This document shows, piece by piece, positions 1-11,321 of a stretch of 64,000 bases of DNA (positions are counted from its first letter, which is position 1; each line of letters begins with the position of its first letter). Source of the stretch: Phycomyces blakesleeanus NRRL 1555(-) (lineage: Eukaryota > Mucoromycota > Mucoromycetes > Mucorales > Phycomycetaceae); contig NW_017265139.1 in the NCBI RefSeq assembly GCF_001638985.1, positions 930,001 to 994,000 of the forward strand, in the 5' to 3' direction. The notes below the pieces were generated by a model that was not told the DNA's origin, did no database searches, and saw only the letters and a program-made list of their open reading frames with translations. A program made the translations under genes and the position numbers.

Positions 1-1119
1 CTATTTTTATTTTCTTGCTGTTAAATAATATTAATAAGGACAGTAATGATAAGAAAAGACAATACGTCTTTTACCATGAGTCTAAATATTTGTGTGTGTG
101 TTTACGATTGAGAATGTACTTCTTGTAAGCCTACTCTCATAAGTTGGGCCCAATAAAGGAAAAGACAAGACAAAAGTATAGGACCATTGACTTTATTTAC
201 AAGCATATATTTTAATATCTATCCAAAGAAGGTGCGTAAGACTTGAACTTTTGTATGTCTCTATCAAGAAATGTTTTGCTGGCAAGGTTTGGTAAAATAG
301 AAATAAGCTCTCGTTCTGCATTGCTTATTTACTTTATTAATGTGTTTCATATCTTCCCCTTCTTTATCTCCTTTTCTCTTAATAATATTTATTAACAAGA
401 TTCATCTGGTCATTTAATTGTAATTTTTATTTTGTTTTTTCATTGGTCGAATGAGATGGGTGTTGAACTAATAGAGTAAAATATTTTAGACCAATCAGAG
501 TCGATTATTCTTCATTTGAATCATCTGTCCATACATCACTGGTACTTTTTGTTGAAAACAAACAGAGAAAGGATCATCAAAGTGTCAATAAAGTGTAAAT
601 ATATATAATTTTTTTAGAGAGAGAAAAAAAAAAGAAAAAGGCCGTTATTTAGACTCAATTTATACCTCTTTATATTTACCAATTTGTTCTTCTATATCTT
701 GGGTTGGCTTAGCTTGGCTTAGCTTGGCTTATAATATTATGTGAGTTGCCACCGAACCAAGTCATTCCAAATAGCCTTTATATAAGAATATATGTATGTA
801 AAATATTCGTGCTAGAGAAATGCAAATTATTGAGGTGACAATAAAAAAAAAGTAATAAAGGTACATCTGATGACGCTAGGTATATCCACAATAGGCAATT
901 GATAGACGTCATGGTTGTCAAAGAATCATCTCGCTATTCAGGACCTTCTTTTTTAACTCTTCATTTTATTTTCCCGCTTAAAGTTAGGTGATTAAGGTAA
1001 AAGCAAAAAAATAAGAAAAGAAAAGAAATCAATAACCTTTTTTTTGGTTTTGTTTCTTCTTCTTCTTACTTTACTTCTTTGGACTCCTTTTTGTACAAAC
1101 ACATAAAGATAGATAAAGA
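1..1119. other. Intergenic, AT-rich, no gene seen
   Basis: No convincing open frame on either strand. The stretch contains A and T runs and a short tandem repeat of the unit CTTGGCTTAG near 705-732. The last 100 bases are pyrimidine-rich (around 1055-1090) and lead into the arrestin start codon, as is usual for a fungal 5' leader. Confidence 0.6.
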
Positions 1120-3089
1120 ATGAATACCATATCTTCTACAAACACTATGCTGACGTCTTCAGATAACTCTACCTCAAGTTCAAATTCCTCTCGAAGAATA
1201 TCACAGCACATCACCGATATCGTATCCGGAAACTCTTCCAATCGAACCAAAAACCATTCGATGCCTCCTACTCCAAACCCCTCGGAAATAAAGCCTAGTG
1301 AGATGACTATTGAAATCGAAGGAGGTCACCAGCTTATCATTCGACCAAATAGAGTTGTACGAGGTAAGATGTACAAGATATTTGAATCTGGTTTGAAATA
1401 CATACATGGTATATAAATATTGATGAATCTATTACTTCTTTTTATATAAAGGCCACGTTGTATTGATAACTATGGCGCGTATATACGCCAGTCAAATACG
1501 TATAAAGGTAAGATGATAAAAATTCCAACAGCAACAACAAAAATAGTTTGAATTAAAAAAAAATGAAAAATCGATAATAGTTTAGAGCTGAAGAGACTGC
1601 AACAGTCAAGGTGCGAGAGTCTGGATTGGACACCAAGATTGACCGCATTGACCAAATGACAACCACATACTTTGAAATTGACTCAAAAATATGGGGAAGT
1701 GAAACTAGTGGTGAGTAAAGCATTAAATGAAAGAGTTTTGATATGATATAAGCCCTACACTATTCAAAGGCTAGGTTTATTCATCTCTCTATATTTATAT
1801 GCGTGTGTTTTCGTAGCATTCTCACTCAATCCATGGCAAGTTATTGAACCTGGAGAGCATCGTTATCCATTTGCAATGAAGGTACAGTAAAAAGCATGAT
1901 TGGTTGATATGTATGGGAGTGTAATGAGTTAAATTAGTCTCTTGATGAGGGAAGAGAGAGAGAGAGAGAGAGAGCGAAAGAGAGGTTTCAGTTTCTCTTG
2001 TATTGATTTGATTTGATTTGGTTTGTATCATATGATGGCGATAAAAAATGATTTCCAGTTTCCAAACGTAAATTATCCTCCTTCAATGGACGACCTCCCT
2101 GGATTCAGCATTCGTTACATATGGTCAGCTCACCTTGATGCACCTTCCTTCCACCCAGGCTTACGCAGCAAACCCCATGTCCTTCCCTATCGTCCAATTC
2201 TCTGTGCACCTCCCCCTGAAGAATGGACGTTCTCAGACATCATCTACAAAGACAAGCGATCTGCCTCTGCTCGTGTCAATGCATGGTTCCCCAAACAAGT
2301 CTATTGTCCAGGTAAGAAATAGAAAATACTTTGTTTATGGTCAAAAGTCATGAATTTGGATCAAGATTACTTATCCGAAACAACAATCCAGATGAGGCTG
2401 TTTCATTAACTGTAGACATTGAATGTCTGCCGAGTGATCTTGTGGTGACTGGAGTCAATTTCACACTTCGCAAACATCACGAAGGAAAACTGCTGCTACA
2501 AAAGGGAACTGCACATCGATCCTCGGTGCGTATAATCAGCCAAGCTCCGGCTGTTGTGCCTGGCAACAGTGGTTCAGTACGTGTACCAATTCATTTCCAG
2601 ATCCCCACTCGTCTCGTATCTCCCTCTTTTGCGTCAAAACATCTGCGGGTCTACTATGACTTGGTATTCCAGATCCAGTTTGAAAACCCAGGATCGATTC
2701 TCAAGTCCACACACACCGCAGATTTGGTGGTACCGATCGGCATTGCAAACTTACCTCATGATCATCTCTTGCGCATTCCGGACCTCACTGCTGTAGTATC
2801 CTACGAAAACTCCAAGGAAGCACCCATGTTCTTTGACCCTTCTCTGACCGAACCACCAGCACAGTCGGGTATTCCAAGCGAACTCTGGGGTCCTCTTACA
2901 GCGGCCTTGGCAACTCCACCCACAGCATCTCCTCCAAACTACTTTAGTATCCCTTGCCTGCCACCTCAATTGATGCGCAAAGAACGCGTAGAGCGGATAG
3001 TGTTTACAAGCCGGCTGGTCAAACCTGGCTTTTCACCTGAATTGGGCGAACCAATTGTGCTGACCGATGTTAAAGATGAAGAATGGTAA
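1120..3089 (+). CDS. Alpha-arrestin (ART-like) ubiquitin-ligase adaptor
   Basis: Predicted exons 1120-1363, 1452-1507, 1581-1710, 1817-1881, 2059-2311 and 2392-3089 join in phase to 481 residues. The first ~60 residues are Ser/Thr-rich and probably disordered. An arrestin N-like beta-sandwich follows (about 62-225, from TIEIEGGHQLIIRP to the FPNVNYPPSMDDLPGFSIRY region, where the arrestin-typical 'lPgsF-ikY' pattern shows). An arrestin C-like half runs from about 235 (VNAWFPKQVYCPDEAVSLTV) to about 365. A PPxY motif (PPNY, residues 430-433) near the C-terminus is the classic docking site for WW domains of Nedd4/Rsp5 ligases. In fungi such proteins direct ubiquitination and endocytosis of plasma-membrane transporters or pH/nutrient sensors; the cargo here cannot be read from sequence. 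The alternative AG sites near 1585 were rejected because only the acceptor at 1580 keeps the frame open. Confidence 0.85.
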
Positions 3090-4355
3090 AATGTTTATTG
3101 GCACTGGTAACCAACCCACCCATATATATATATATCTTTCTGTTTGTTTCTCCCCCCTCCAAGTTTGTTTATTCTCCGTTAATAGTATTAGTATTAGTAT
3201 TAGTATTAATATTATCATTGATACTAGTGTTATTAAAATGTATATATAGTTTATATTATTTACATCATTGAGTCAAGTGTTTGTGTGCATATGTATGTGT
3301 ATGTATGTATAGTGTCCCTACACAATTGGGCATAGAAATCTATATTTTCATTTCATTTCATTTTGTTTTGCTTTGTTTCTTTCTTTTAACAAAGACTACA
3401 GATATTTCTTTATTTGGTGTTCGTCAAATGAGATGATTTTCCCTTGATACCCAATGGTTTTACAGCAAAAGAAAAAAGAAATAGTATCAAAAATTGAAAC
3501 AGGCGAATATCTAGTTTTTCAATAGTTTATTATTTTATAAAAAGGTCAAAATTCAAAAGATACTTTTTTGATTTGTTCATATTTATTTATTTATTTATTT
3601 ATTTATTTATTGATTGATTGATTGATTGATTGGTTTAAATTCTTTTTTTTTTAAAAAAAATGTTTAATAAACATTTATGTATATATTTATTCATATATTT
3701 CAATAATAAGGTAAGGTAAAGAATTGAATTGAACCCACATATTGACTGGCTAGTTAACTAGCTAGAACCAAAGGAGGGAAAAAATAGGAGAGAAAGATGA
3801 CAACTGTATGTTACAAGACAAAAAAGAAAGAATAAGATAAGGATAGTGTTTCCACAAAAACAACAAAAGAAATAAAATAAAATAAAATAAATTTAATATA
3901 TATGTGTGTGTATGCATGTACACTTCTTGAAAGAAGCAAGAAGTATATCCACATACACATTTAATATATATAATTTGTTCTTCTTCTTTTTTTCTTTTTT
4001 TTTGTTTGTCTTTTTTAATTGTAGTACACTACGGAAACTTTTGGATCAATATCTTTCTTTCTTCTTTTTGATTTTGGTTTTTTTTTTGGTTTTTTTTTTG
4101 GTTTTTTTTGGGTTTGTTTTGTTTTGTTTGAAATACCATTAGCTAAAGGAAATAATGAAAAGAAGAAAGTAAGGGAATAAAGAAGCAAGTCAAGGAAGGA
4201 GAAAATTAAGGAAGAAAAGAATATCCTGAAAGAATAAAATAAAAATGAAAAGATAAGAAAGCCGGCCTATAAGGGTTTTCTTCTTCTTCTTCTTCGACTT
4301 CTTTTTCCTCCTCGTTTCCTTCTTCATTTCGATTAAGAAGATAAGCGAGTGTTAG
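3090..4355. other. Intergenic, microsatellites and A/T runs
   Basis: Contains (AGTATT)n at about 3184-3215, (ATTT)n followed by (GATT)n at about 3583-3632, and a T-rich/G run at about 4070-4130. AATAAA-like polyadenylation hexamers occur repeatedly. No coding signal is convincing; the frame at 3906-4142 is built of poly-T-derived Phe and Leu. Confidence 0.6.
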
Positions 4356-5219
4356 TTAATCGATGTTTGCAACATCAATGCTTGCGGCAGTAGGAATCTT
4401 GGGGATATCGGGAATCTTGGGGATATCGGGAATCTTGGGAGCTTCGGGGGTAGTAGAACCATTAGGAATGGTAGGTACATCAGGAACCTTTGGAATATCC
4501 GGGGTACCAGGGGCGGCAGGAGAGTTTCCGGCCCGTGTAAAAAGACTACGGGCAATAGGAGCATCCCTACCGGATGATCGCTCAATGGATCTGGGTTCAT
4601 TGGCTTCATTTTCATAAGGAGAGACGTCAGTTGTGGTAAATTCTTGCTGGATGGTAGGACCAGCGTATATGATCACACTAGCAGGTTTTGCATTGGCTGT
4701 CTTACCATTCTGTGCTGGTGTCCTGGTGGACGAATCAACCGAAGTGAACTTTTCATCAATCTTGGGAGAAGAGTTAACAGTGACACCAGACCTCTTGGCA
4801 TGATTACTCGGTCCGTCATCTCTGGCGGGCCTGGTAGACGAGTCAGTGGAAGTGAACTCATCGTGAATACTAGGAGAAGAATTTATGATGACACCAGAAC
4901 GCTTGGCATGATTATTGGATCCAACATCCTTGGCGGTTCTGGTCGATGAGTCGATCGAGGTGAACTTTTCATCAATCTTGGGAGAAGAGTTAATAGTGAT
5001 ACCGGACCGCTTAGCATGGTTCTTGGGTTCATCATCCTTGGCAGGTCTGGTGGACGCATCTGTGGAAGTGAATTCCTGGTGGATGCTCGGAGAAGAGTTG
5101 ACCGTCACACCGGAACGCTTATCAAGACTTTCGCCGGCTGCTCTTTCTGAAAGTGGAGCGGCTTGGGCCGTGATTGCTACAAGGATAACCAGGGCAGCTG
5201 TCAGGTAGTATATTTGCAT
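4356..5219 (-). CDS. Secreted Kex2-processed repeat precursor (KEP-like)
   Basis: A single-exon frame of 287 residues from the ATG at 5219; the longer open frame begins at TTG, so I use this ATG. Residues 1-20 form a signal peptide (hydrophobic core LAALVILVAI-like, cut near AQA). A dibasic LDKR ends at residue 35. Four copies of a 36-residue unit follow (36-71, 72-107, 108-143, and 144-178, which is 35 long). Copies 1-3 end in HAKR, and each begins SG(V/I)-(T/I)-(V/I)-NSSP. A fifth decayed copy starts near residue 180 and lacks the KR. The tail is Pro-rich with PDIPKI-type repeats (about 255-276). The regular Lys-Arg spacing after a signal peptide is the layout of fungal Kex2-processed repeat proteins and of alpha-factor-like precursors, so several nearly identical secreted peptides of about 34 residues are expected. 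No homologue is recognised. The function of the peptides is unknown. Confidence 0.8.
   Translation of the reverse strand: MQIYYLTAALVILVAITAQAAPLSERAAGESLDKRSGVTVNSSPSIHQEFTSTDASTRPAKDDEPKNHAKRSGITINSSPKIDEKFTSIDSSTRTAKDVGSNNHAKRSGVIINSSPSIHDEFTSTDSSTRPARDDGPSNHAKRSGVTVNSSPKIDEKFTSVDSSTRTPAQNGKTANAKPASVIIYAGPTIQQEFTTTDVSPYENEANEPRSIERSSGRDAPIARSLFTRAGNSPAAPGTPDIPKVPDVPTIPNGSTTPEAPKIPDIPKIPDIPKIPTAASIDVANID
4686..5114 (-). repeat. Coding tandem repeat, four 36-residue units
   Basis: Units occupy 5007-5114, 4899-5006, 4791-4898 and 4686-4790. Units 1 and 3 share SPSIH(Q/D)EFTSTD, whereas units 2 and 4 share SPKIDEKFTS(I/V)D. The alternation suggests duplication of a two-unit block rather than single-unit expansion. 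Confidence 0.85.
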
Positions 5220-8200
5220 TTTCAAGGCAAGTGAGAAGAGGAAGCGAGCTGTTGGAGATGCCCTTGGACTAAATCATAACCCTTTGATATTTATATGATT
5301 TTTTTTTATCTATTGTCTTACTTGGCTCTTTTTCTCTCTCTCTCTCTTTCTCTCGCTTTCTCTTTTTACAACAGTTATATACAATATACATAAAAGAGTA
5401 AAGATTCCGAAAAGTACCTTGTGCTGTTACTAGGGACGCCTGCATACTGATTAGCAGTAAGGCAGGAGCCACAGGAATTAAAGGAAAAAAATAAAGGAAA
5501 TAAAAGGAATTCAAGGTGTATAGACAGACAGACAAACAAACAGACAGACAGGTAAGCAAATGAGCAGACAAACAGGAAGACAGACAGGTAGCCATATAGA
5601 CAAACAAGTAGCCAAGTAGGCAAGTAGGCGTGCAGACAGGCAAGAATATATGCATACATACAATCAAAGTAAATCATATCAAACCAATCGATTTAGTCAG
5701 TAAAGCCTATACCCATTCAGACACATAGTAAAAATATATAGCTCTACAGGGCATATTATACTCCTACAGCTATATAAAATAATGATCTTCTTTAACTACC
5801 AAAAAAAAACCCTTGTATTCGATCCTTAATCTCCTTTGAAACCTTTTTCTTTTTATATATGTATTTATGGTTTATTGCAACCAATCTACAACCTTTTTTT
5901 TTTCAAATAAAAGAAAAAAAAACATCCACCAAACTTAGTCAGCGGATGACTCCTCTTTACATACGCTTTTAAGCTCTCTGCATACACTACACTCATACAT
6001 GCATATATACCACTACACACACATACACGTACACGTACACGTACACGTACACGTACACATATATACACAAATAGGTACATATACACATCATATTCCTTCG
6101 TTTATATATATATATTTGATAGATACACTTTCCCCCTACTTTTGCTTTCTTTCTTTTTTTGGGAAAAAACAAAACTGCTCTATTGGTTCGTACAGACAAA
6201 CACTATGGTATAATATGATACACTAGAATGTAAAGCTTCTTTTGAAAGCGTAAAATCAAGTGGATCATGTAATTGCATTGAACTTTTTTTTTCTTTGATA
6301 AATCAAATAAAATATTTACTTGTTTGCTTATTTAACTAAAGTTAAACTAATTTTCTATCGCACTACAGATAACATAGAAACAACAATATCGTCACTATTA
6401 GTAACCGACCTAGCAACCAAAAAGAGAAAGAAAAAAAGAAAGTTTATATGGAATGCCAATCAAAAGTTTCCAAAAGATAAATATGCGGTTTATCCAGGAG
6501 AAATAAAGCGCCTCAGCCTGTTAACTCCTTTTATTTTCCCTCATTTATCTCCTCATCATAGTCTTTGTCCTTTCTCCTTCTCCTCCCTTTTTGTCCTTCT
6601 TTTATTAGTATTATTATCATCGGGTGTGTACGATTCTTATGAAATGCTTTATGTAATATTAAGAAGCAACGTGTGTAAAAATCGGTATATGATTTGTCTA
6701 TACTGACAATGCTTACTATTAAAATACACCCAGCAGATCTATACTGTCAATTAGAAGCCAACAAGTAACCAAGCAACCAAAAAAAGAAAAGAAAAGAAAC
6801 AAATTGTTAATAGAGTGTCATTTTCATTTTGGATCGCGTGGATAAAAATAGTATTTAGGGTACTAGATGATATAGTTCTCTAGGGTCGGTTTCCTTTCTT
6901 TTGGTTGTTGTCAAATATTCTAATTTAATTTAATTTTATGATAATGATAATGATAATGATACCTATGATGATAAGTGTGATGATAAGTATGGTGTTTCTT
7001 CTTCTTCTTCTTGTTACTATATTTTTTTTAAAAAAAAAAGCTCCCCCTTATACATTGCATTTACTAAGCCAAATATTTAACATAGATATATAAGCATACG
7101 TGTATATCGATTTACTTAAATAAAATATAGTGGAATATACTAAAGAAATACTTGATCATCAATGTTTCCCTCTTATTTGTTATCTTTCTTTAATTCTTTA
7201 TTTTTGTCATATATCTTCACATCCATTTTGCTTGATTGTTTGAAAGCTGCGCGTCTTTAACCAATTATACAAACTAACGCAAGTATATATATATATGTAT
7301 GTATGATTCCACAACCTTTGCCACCTTTGTAAGGAGTTGCTTTTCTCACATTGAGTACATACACATGCGCAAGACCAAAGTACTTAACATCCAAGGTACT
7401 CTAGAGCAGAACTGAACGGATTTACTTGAATCCGTACAATTGGATCAACAAGGGACAAGTTTCATTTACGCACACATATATATATATATGTGTGTGTGTA
7501 TGTGTGTAGGTAATACCCAGGATTGATATGATCCTTGCAATATATATTTGTGTATATATTTATAAATTTGGTTTTTCTTTGTCTTTTTTTTTTTTAAAAA
7601 AAAATCCTAAAATAAAAATAAGAAATGAACCCTAGTACACAAGTTTTCCTGTTTGTCTAGGCAACTGATTCGGGTTTTTTTTGCCAATCTACGGGATTCT
7701 AAAGTGTATCCATAGTAATAAAACGCCAATCAACTCTTGTAACCATGTAAAACGTTATCTTACCAATTGACAAGGAAACCCTAAACAAAAAAAAAGAAAC
7801 AAACAATCAAACCAGAACTTGGTTTTATTTGTACACACCAAGGTTGTATCTTGATGCGGGTTACTTTGCATAAGTACAGTACATCACAGTACAGTACAGT
7901 ACAGTACAGTACAATATAATAAAATGTACTGCACTCTATTGTAATGTAATGTATTGTCACTCCGAGAACCCAAATGATTGAAATTATCAAAGCTTTGTTA
8001 TAAACGCCATGAGTAATCAGACAAATAAAACTGCAAGCCTGTTTCATCTACAGCTAGGGTTGTTCTTTTTTTATTATCAATTTTTTTTATAAAAAAAAGT
8101 TGTCTTTCTAAATAGAACAGTAACGGCATGTATCTATCTGTTTGTACAAAGTAAATACCTTTAACAACAATAGTACAAAATAGAGTTAAGGTGTGGTGTA

Positions 8201-8660
8201 GCAGTATAGTGTGATGTGGTGTTGTGCCGGTGAGACCAATGGTTATCGGACAAAACATCGGTCCGAACCGGATCATTGTGTGTGTGTGTGTAAATGTAAG
8301 TGTAAGTGCACAAAAATCCATGTTTAAACAAATTAAGTCTGTCGGCTAAAGTTACCGCTTATTCGCTATTTAGGATTAAGCGATTTGTTATTTTATTTTT
8401 TCCAAAAAAAAACGGCAAATGCGGTCCGGTCCGGTAGTGTACTGTATTTTCACCAGATATTGAGAAGAAGTGAGCTAATTTTTGGGAAAACTGAACTACC
8501 GTTTTTGGGAAAATATGGCTGGTGTCTTTAAGAAAAATTCGATACTATTTTGGTAAAAATATTTTATTAATTGAGAAAATTAAAAGGCTAAAGTTTTTCT
8601 TCCAGGGCCAAGCAACGCTCAAGAAACGAGACAGAGGCTGTTCCCAAACAATTTTTTTTG
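5220..8660. other. Long intergenic region rich in short repeats
   Basis: About 3.4 kb without a supported gene. It holds a GACA/AGACAGACA-type array at about 5520-5645, (ACACGT)n at about 6016-6058, (GATAAT)n at about 6940-6962, TATA and TGTG runs near 7478-7506, and (AGTAC)n at about 7876-7912. The open frame at 6320-6706 starts at TTG and is mostly Lys-rich or Leu/Phe low complexity. From about 8050 to 8660 the composition becomes more mixed (GGTCCG-type motifs near 8250 and 8420), possibly old mobile-element sequence, but no domain is readable. Confidence 0.5.
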
Positions 8661-8893
8661 GTATTTACCACTCTAAATTAAGAGACTCTGGCTAGCACTT
8701 TTTGTTAAGCACTTGGGAGGAGAGGTAACGACGTCATGACAAAAGCAAGTTTGTATTTGTTCACTTTTGTTGACCCAGCCTGCCCGCATGCATGTTCCAA
8801 CATAATTGCCTCTTACCAGTTGTACAAAATTAATGTTCGGCAAAACGCTTAGCAAAGTGCCTAGCAAAATTCTTAACAGAATGCTTAACAATA
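8661..8893 (+). repeat. Left inverted end of the 8.7-11.3 kb element
   Basis: Carries the GTATTTACCACTCTAAATTA terminus, the GTTAAGCACTTGGG block, a shortened GTCATGACAAAAGCAAGTTTG remnant of the transposase region, then a segment in the opposite sense (TTGTTGACCCAGCC) and a run of CTTAGCAAAGTGCCTAGCAA/CTTAACA repeats at about 8838-8890 that echo the terminus. It could be a small non-autonomous element in its own right. Confidence 0.6.
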
Positions 8894-9323
8894 AAATAAA
8901 GAAAACTGATGAATCCAGGAGGTATTCTTAAAAATAAAAAGTGTAAAACAAAAATCTAATTGATAACAAGTGGAGATGACCAGATTGTGAACCAAGTTCG
9001 AAGATAAACTTTCTTTATTAAAAATTCATAAGTTAGAGGTATTTATATTAAATCTATGTGGAGTACTTAACAATAATTTGGACATGCATATGTCTCGGAG
9101 CATACGCAGGATTCATACGCACATAATTTTTAGATTTACCCTGATATTTCATTGGTTATAACATATATATATTTGGATATTGTAAGCATAATATAAGAGT
9201 AATGTCGTATTAGATATCTACAAGCGTATATTGACGCACGGATACAACAAAAACACGGCAAAGCGCACATAGATCGAATAATTTCTTCTTATTTCTGAAT
9301 TTATTACTAACTATGTTGATGTT

Positions 9324-10905
9324 TCAAATGATATAATCGTTTGCGATCTTGGTATAGTGAAAAAAAACGCCATTGAAGGCAGACGTCGTGATCGTTGGGC
9401 GGTGTCGGCTTGGCATTGCTTGATGGACTGATGGTTTGCAGATGCGATTGAAGGTTTCAAGTACGCGACAAATGCGAGGTATATCCACAATAAGTTTAGT
9501 CAAATTGTCCAAGCAGCTAGGAATCTTGATTTTTTCCAGCTCATACATGACATAAAGTCCTGTTGATGGAAAAACCAAGACATATAACGTAACCATTCTT
9601 CCAATAACCTGTAGACCCAGTACACCTTCCATGTTTTGTGCATCGAGAGCATTCTTGCAGAATATACCAACGCAAAGTAGTCCCAAACAAATCGAATAAT
9701 TGTTACCACCTTGCGCAGCTGGCTTAGCTCTCCCATATCCATAATTCGACGCTCGTGTCATCCCATGTAAACGACTTATACATATATCGGGACGTTTTGT
9801 TGATAAATTGTCATGCTATCGAGCTTCTAAAGTTAGTTTATTAGTCCACCGTATATATATGTCCTCGTCCGGATCGTCAAATAAACCAGATAAAAAAGGA
9901 GCAACATATCGAGTGCTAAGTTCCAATTCGTTGGTGTCTTCTGCAGTAGGTACAGGAGGAAGCTTCCGAATTAAATTGATTATGCAATTTTTGAACTTGT
10001 TTTCATTTATGGGGAGGTCCAGATCCAAAAGATGTGCAATCGCTTTATCTCGACTGATTACTCCCATAATAAGATCTTGAGCGATGCCGGGCATGCTGGT
10101 AGTGACACGGTGGATCTTATCCACCGGTGTTTCTTGTATCGCTCATCGCAGTGAACTTCAAAGTAGTGAAATAGCTGTAGAAATGGCCCGAAGTAGTTAA
10201 ATAGCTCTTTTTATCTGTTCCTTAATAAAATTGTCTTTCTACCCGTATTCATTTTCTTGTCACCGAGTTGGACATTTGCACCACATAACCAACCCACTAT
10301 GTGTCAGTAGTCGTCTCCATTGACATTGGAAGCTTTCTAATGCCAAATTTAGTTTCAATCCCATTGATGCTTGCCTTGAGGTCGTGATTTCTGAAATAGA
10401 ATGATAAATCCTCTGGATACTGATTTCGTGACAAGAGCAAAATATGGGTGGCTGCCATGGCGCAGTAGATGTAATCTTTGAGTGATAGTTTCCGTTTGTG
10501 TTGACACAATGAAAGCTGCAGCTTATGAAACGCCCTTGTTGCATCGAAGTTTTGTACCAACAAATGGTCATCGTGATCAAGAGGCGGAAACGACGGGCAT
10601 AATGGATCCAAAAACTCATTTCGAAGGACATTTCTTAAGCGACGTTTGCTAGGCTGGTCTTGGTTGTTGTAGCTTTGTCGTTGCCCCGCTGTTGGCTCTT
10701 TCCGCGATGTTGTCTGCGATGTCGTCTGAGATGTCGTCTATGTCGTCTATGTCGTCAGTGATTGTTCTGGTAAGGTTTCTGAATGGTTAGCATAATAATG
10801 GGTCTTCAACTCGTTGATTTTCATAAAACGAGCGATGCATGCAGGGCAGCCAAAGTGCTTCTCAATTTCAGTGTGAGTTGGTAACCTTAAGATAGGTATA
10901 TTCAT
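9324..10905 (-). pseudogene. Broken C2H2-finger gene with nuclease-like C-terminal region
   Basis: Reading down from the ATG at 10905, the frame gives a C2H2 finger (C-x2-C-x12-H-x4-H, about residues 20-41), then two in-frame TAG codons inside an ACGACA repeat near 10730-10750. A conserved-looking segment follows (about 10297-10660). After a stop and probable deletion or intron, it continues in another frame (from about 10124). A third TAG near 9813 precedes KRPDICISRLHGM and YGYGRAK, and the frame closes at 9324. The RPD...GYGxxK spacing resembles a PD-(D/E)XK nuclease core, but the acidic residue before Lys is Arg here. I recall large families with this C-terminal pattern (yMYELxxIxIP) in Mucorales genomes, with no assigned role. 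The broken frame and the flanking inverted ends point to mobile-element cargo. Confidence 0.6.
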
Positions 10906-11009
10906 TATTATAATATCGTCTGATTCTTGTTATTCGATGTGGGAATTGTTTATTGTGCTTTTGCATGTGTTGTCGAAGGGATTGTGGAGTGCTGTATGTC
11001 TTTTTGAAT

Positions 11010-11240
11010 TTAAAACTGGTGTAAAATAGTAACAAGTTTTGTTTTACTTGCCATTGTAGCCATTAAAAATATTATAAAAAGAGAGAACCTTGGTTCACAA
11101 AGAAAAACACTGAATTTACTCACTTTTGTTGACCCAGCCAAATTTAGCCTAAGCCCAAACCCAGCAACCCTCGACAGCATGATCCCAGTGGACTTACATT
11201 TACCAAACTTGCTTTCGTCAATCTCCACCACAATGACGTC
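11010..11240 (-). pseudogene. IS1595/ISXO2-type DDE transposase fragment
   Basis: The minus strand reads VIVVEIDESKFGK at about 11195-11234, the hallmark second-acidic-residue block of IS1595/ISXO2-like (Merlin-type) transposases. After a frameshift or a GTAAGT junction it continues as HAVEGCWVWA, matching the family's H-x-VEG-x-W segment, then stops. Only this part of the catalytic domain remains, so it is not functional. It forms the right inner part of the inverted-end element. Confidence 0.7.
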
Positions 11241-11321
11241 GTTGCCGCTCCTCCCAAGTGCTTAACAAAAAGCGCTTAACAAAGTGCTAGGCAGAGTCTC
11301 CTAATTTAGAGTGGTAAATAC

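Larger units (their letters stand above)
8661..11321. mobile_element. Decayed element with inverted IS1595/Merlin-like ends
   Basis: The outermost ~100 bp at both ends are inverted copies: GTATTTACCACTCTAAATTA starts at 8661, and its reverse complement ends at 11321. The matching continues through a GTTAAGCACTTGGGAGGAG block and the GACGTCAT block (left 8661-8757, right about 11205-11321). The left end lacks a short duplicated GTTAAGC segment that the right end keeps. Just inside, both ends carry TCACTTTTGTTGACCCAGCC in the same orientation (about 8760-8780 and 11119-11139), so the left end is itself rearranged. The right end encodes a transposase fragment. Between the ends lies a broken accessory gene. 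No clear target-site duplication is visible. Whether the whole 2.66 kb moved as one unit or two related ends lie here by chance is not settled. Confidence 0.6.

Noticed and set aside
4363..5208. Several plus-strand open frames over the peptide-precursor gene
   Set aside because: They are shadows of the repeat gene on the minus strand; only the minus strand has a signal peptide, regular KR sites and one uninterrupted frame.
6320..6706. 128-codon plus-strand frame
   Set aside because: Starts at TTG, is Lys-rich then Leu/Ser low complexity, has no domain and no splice support.
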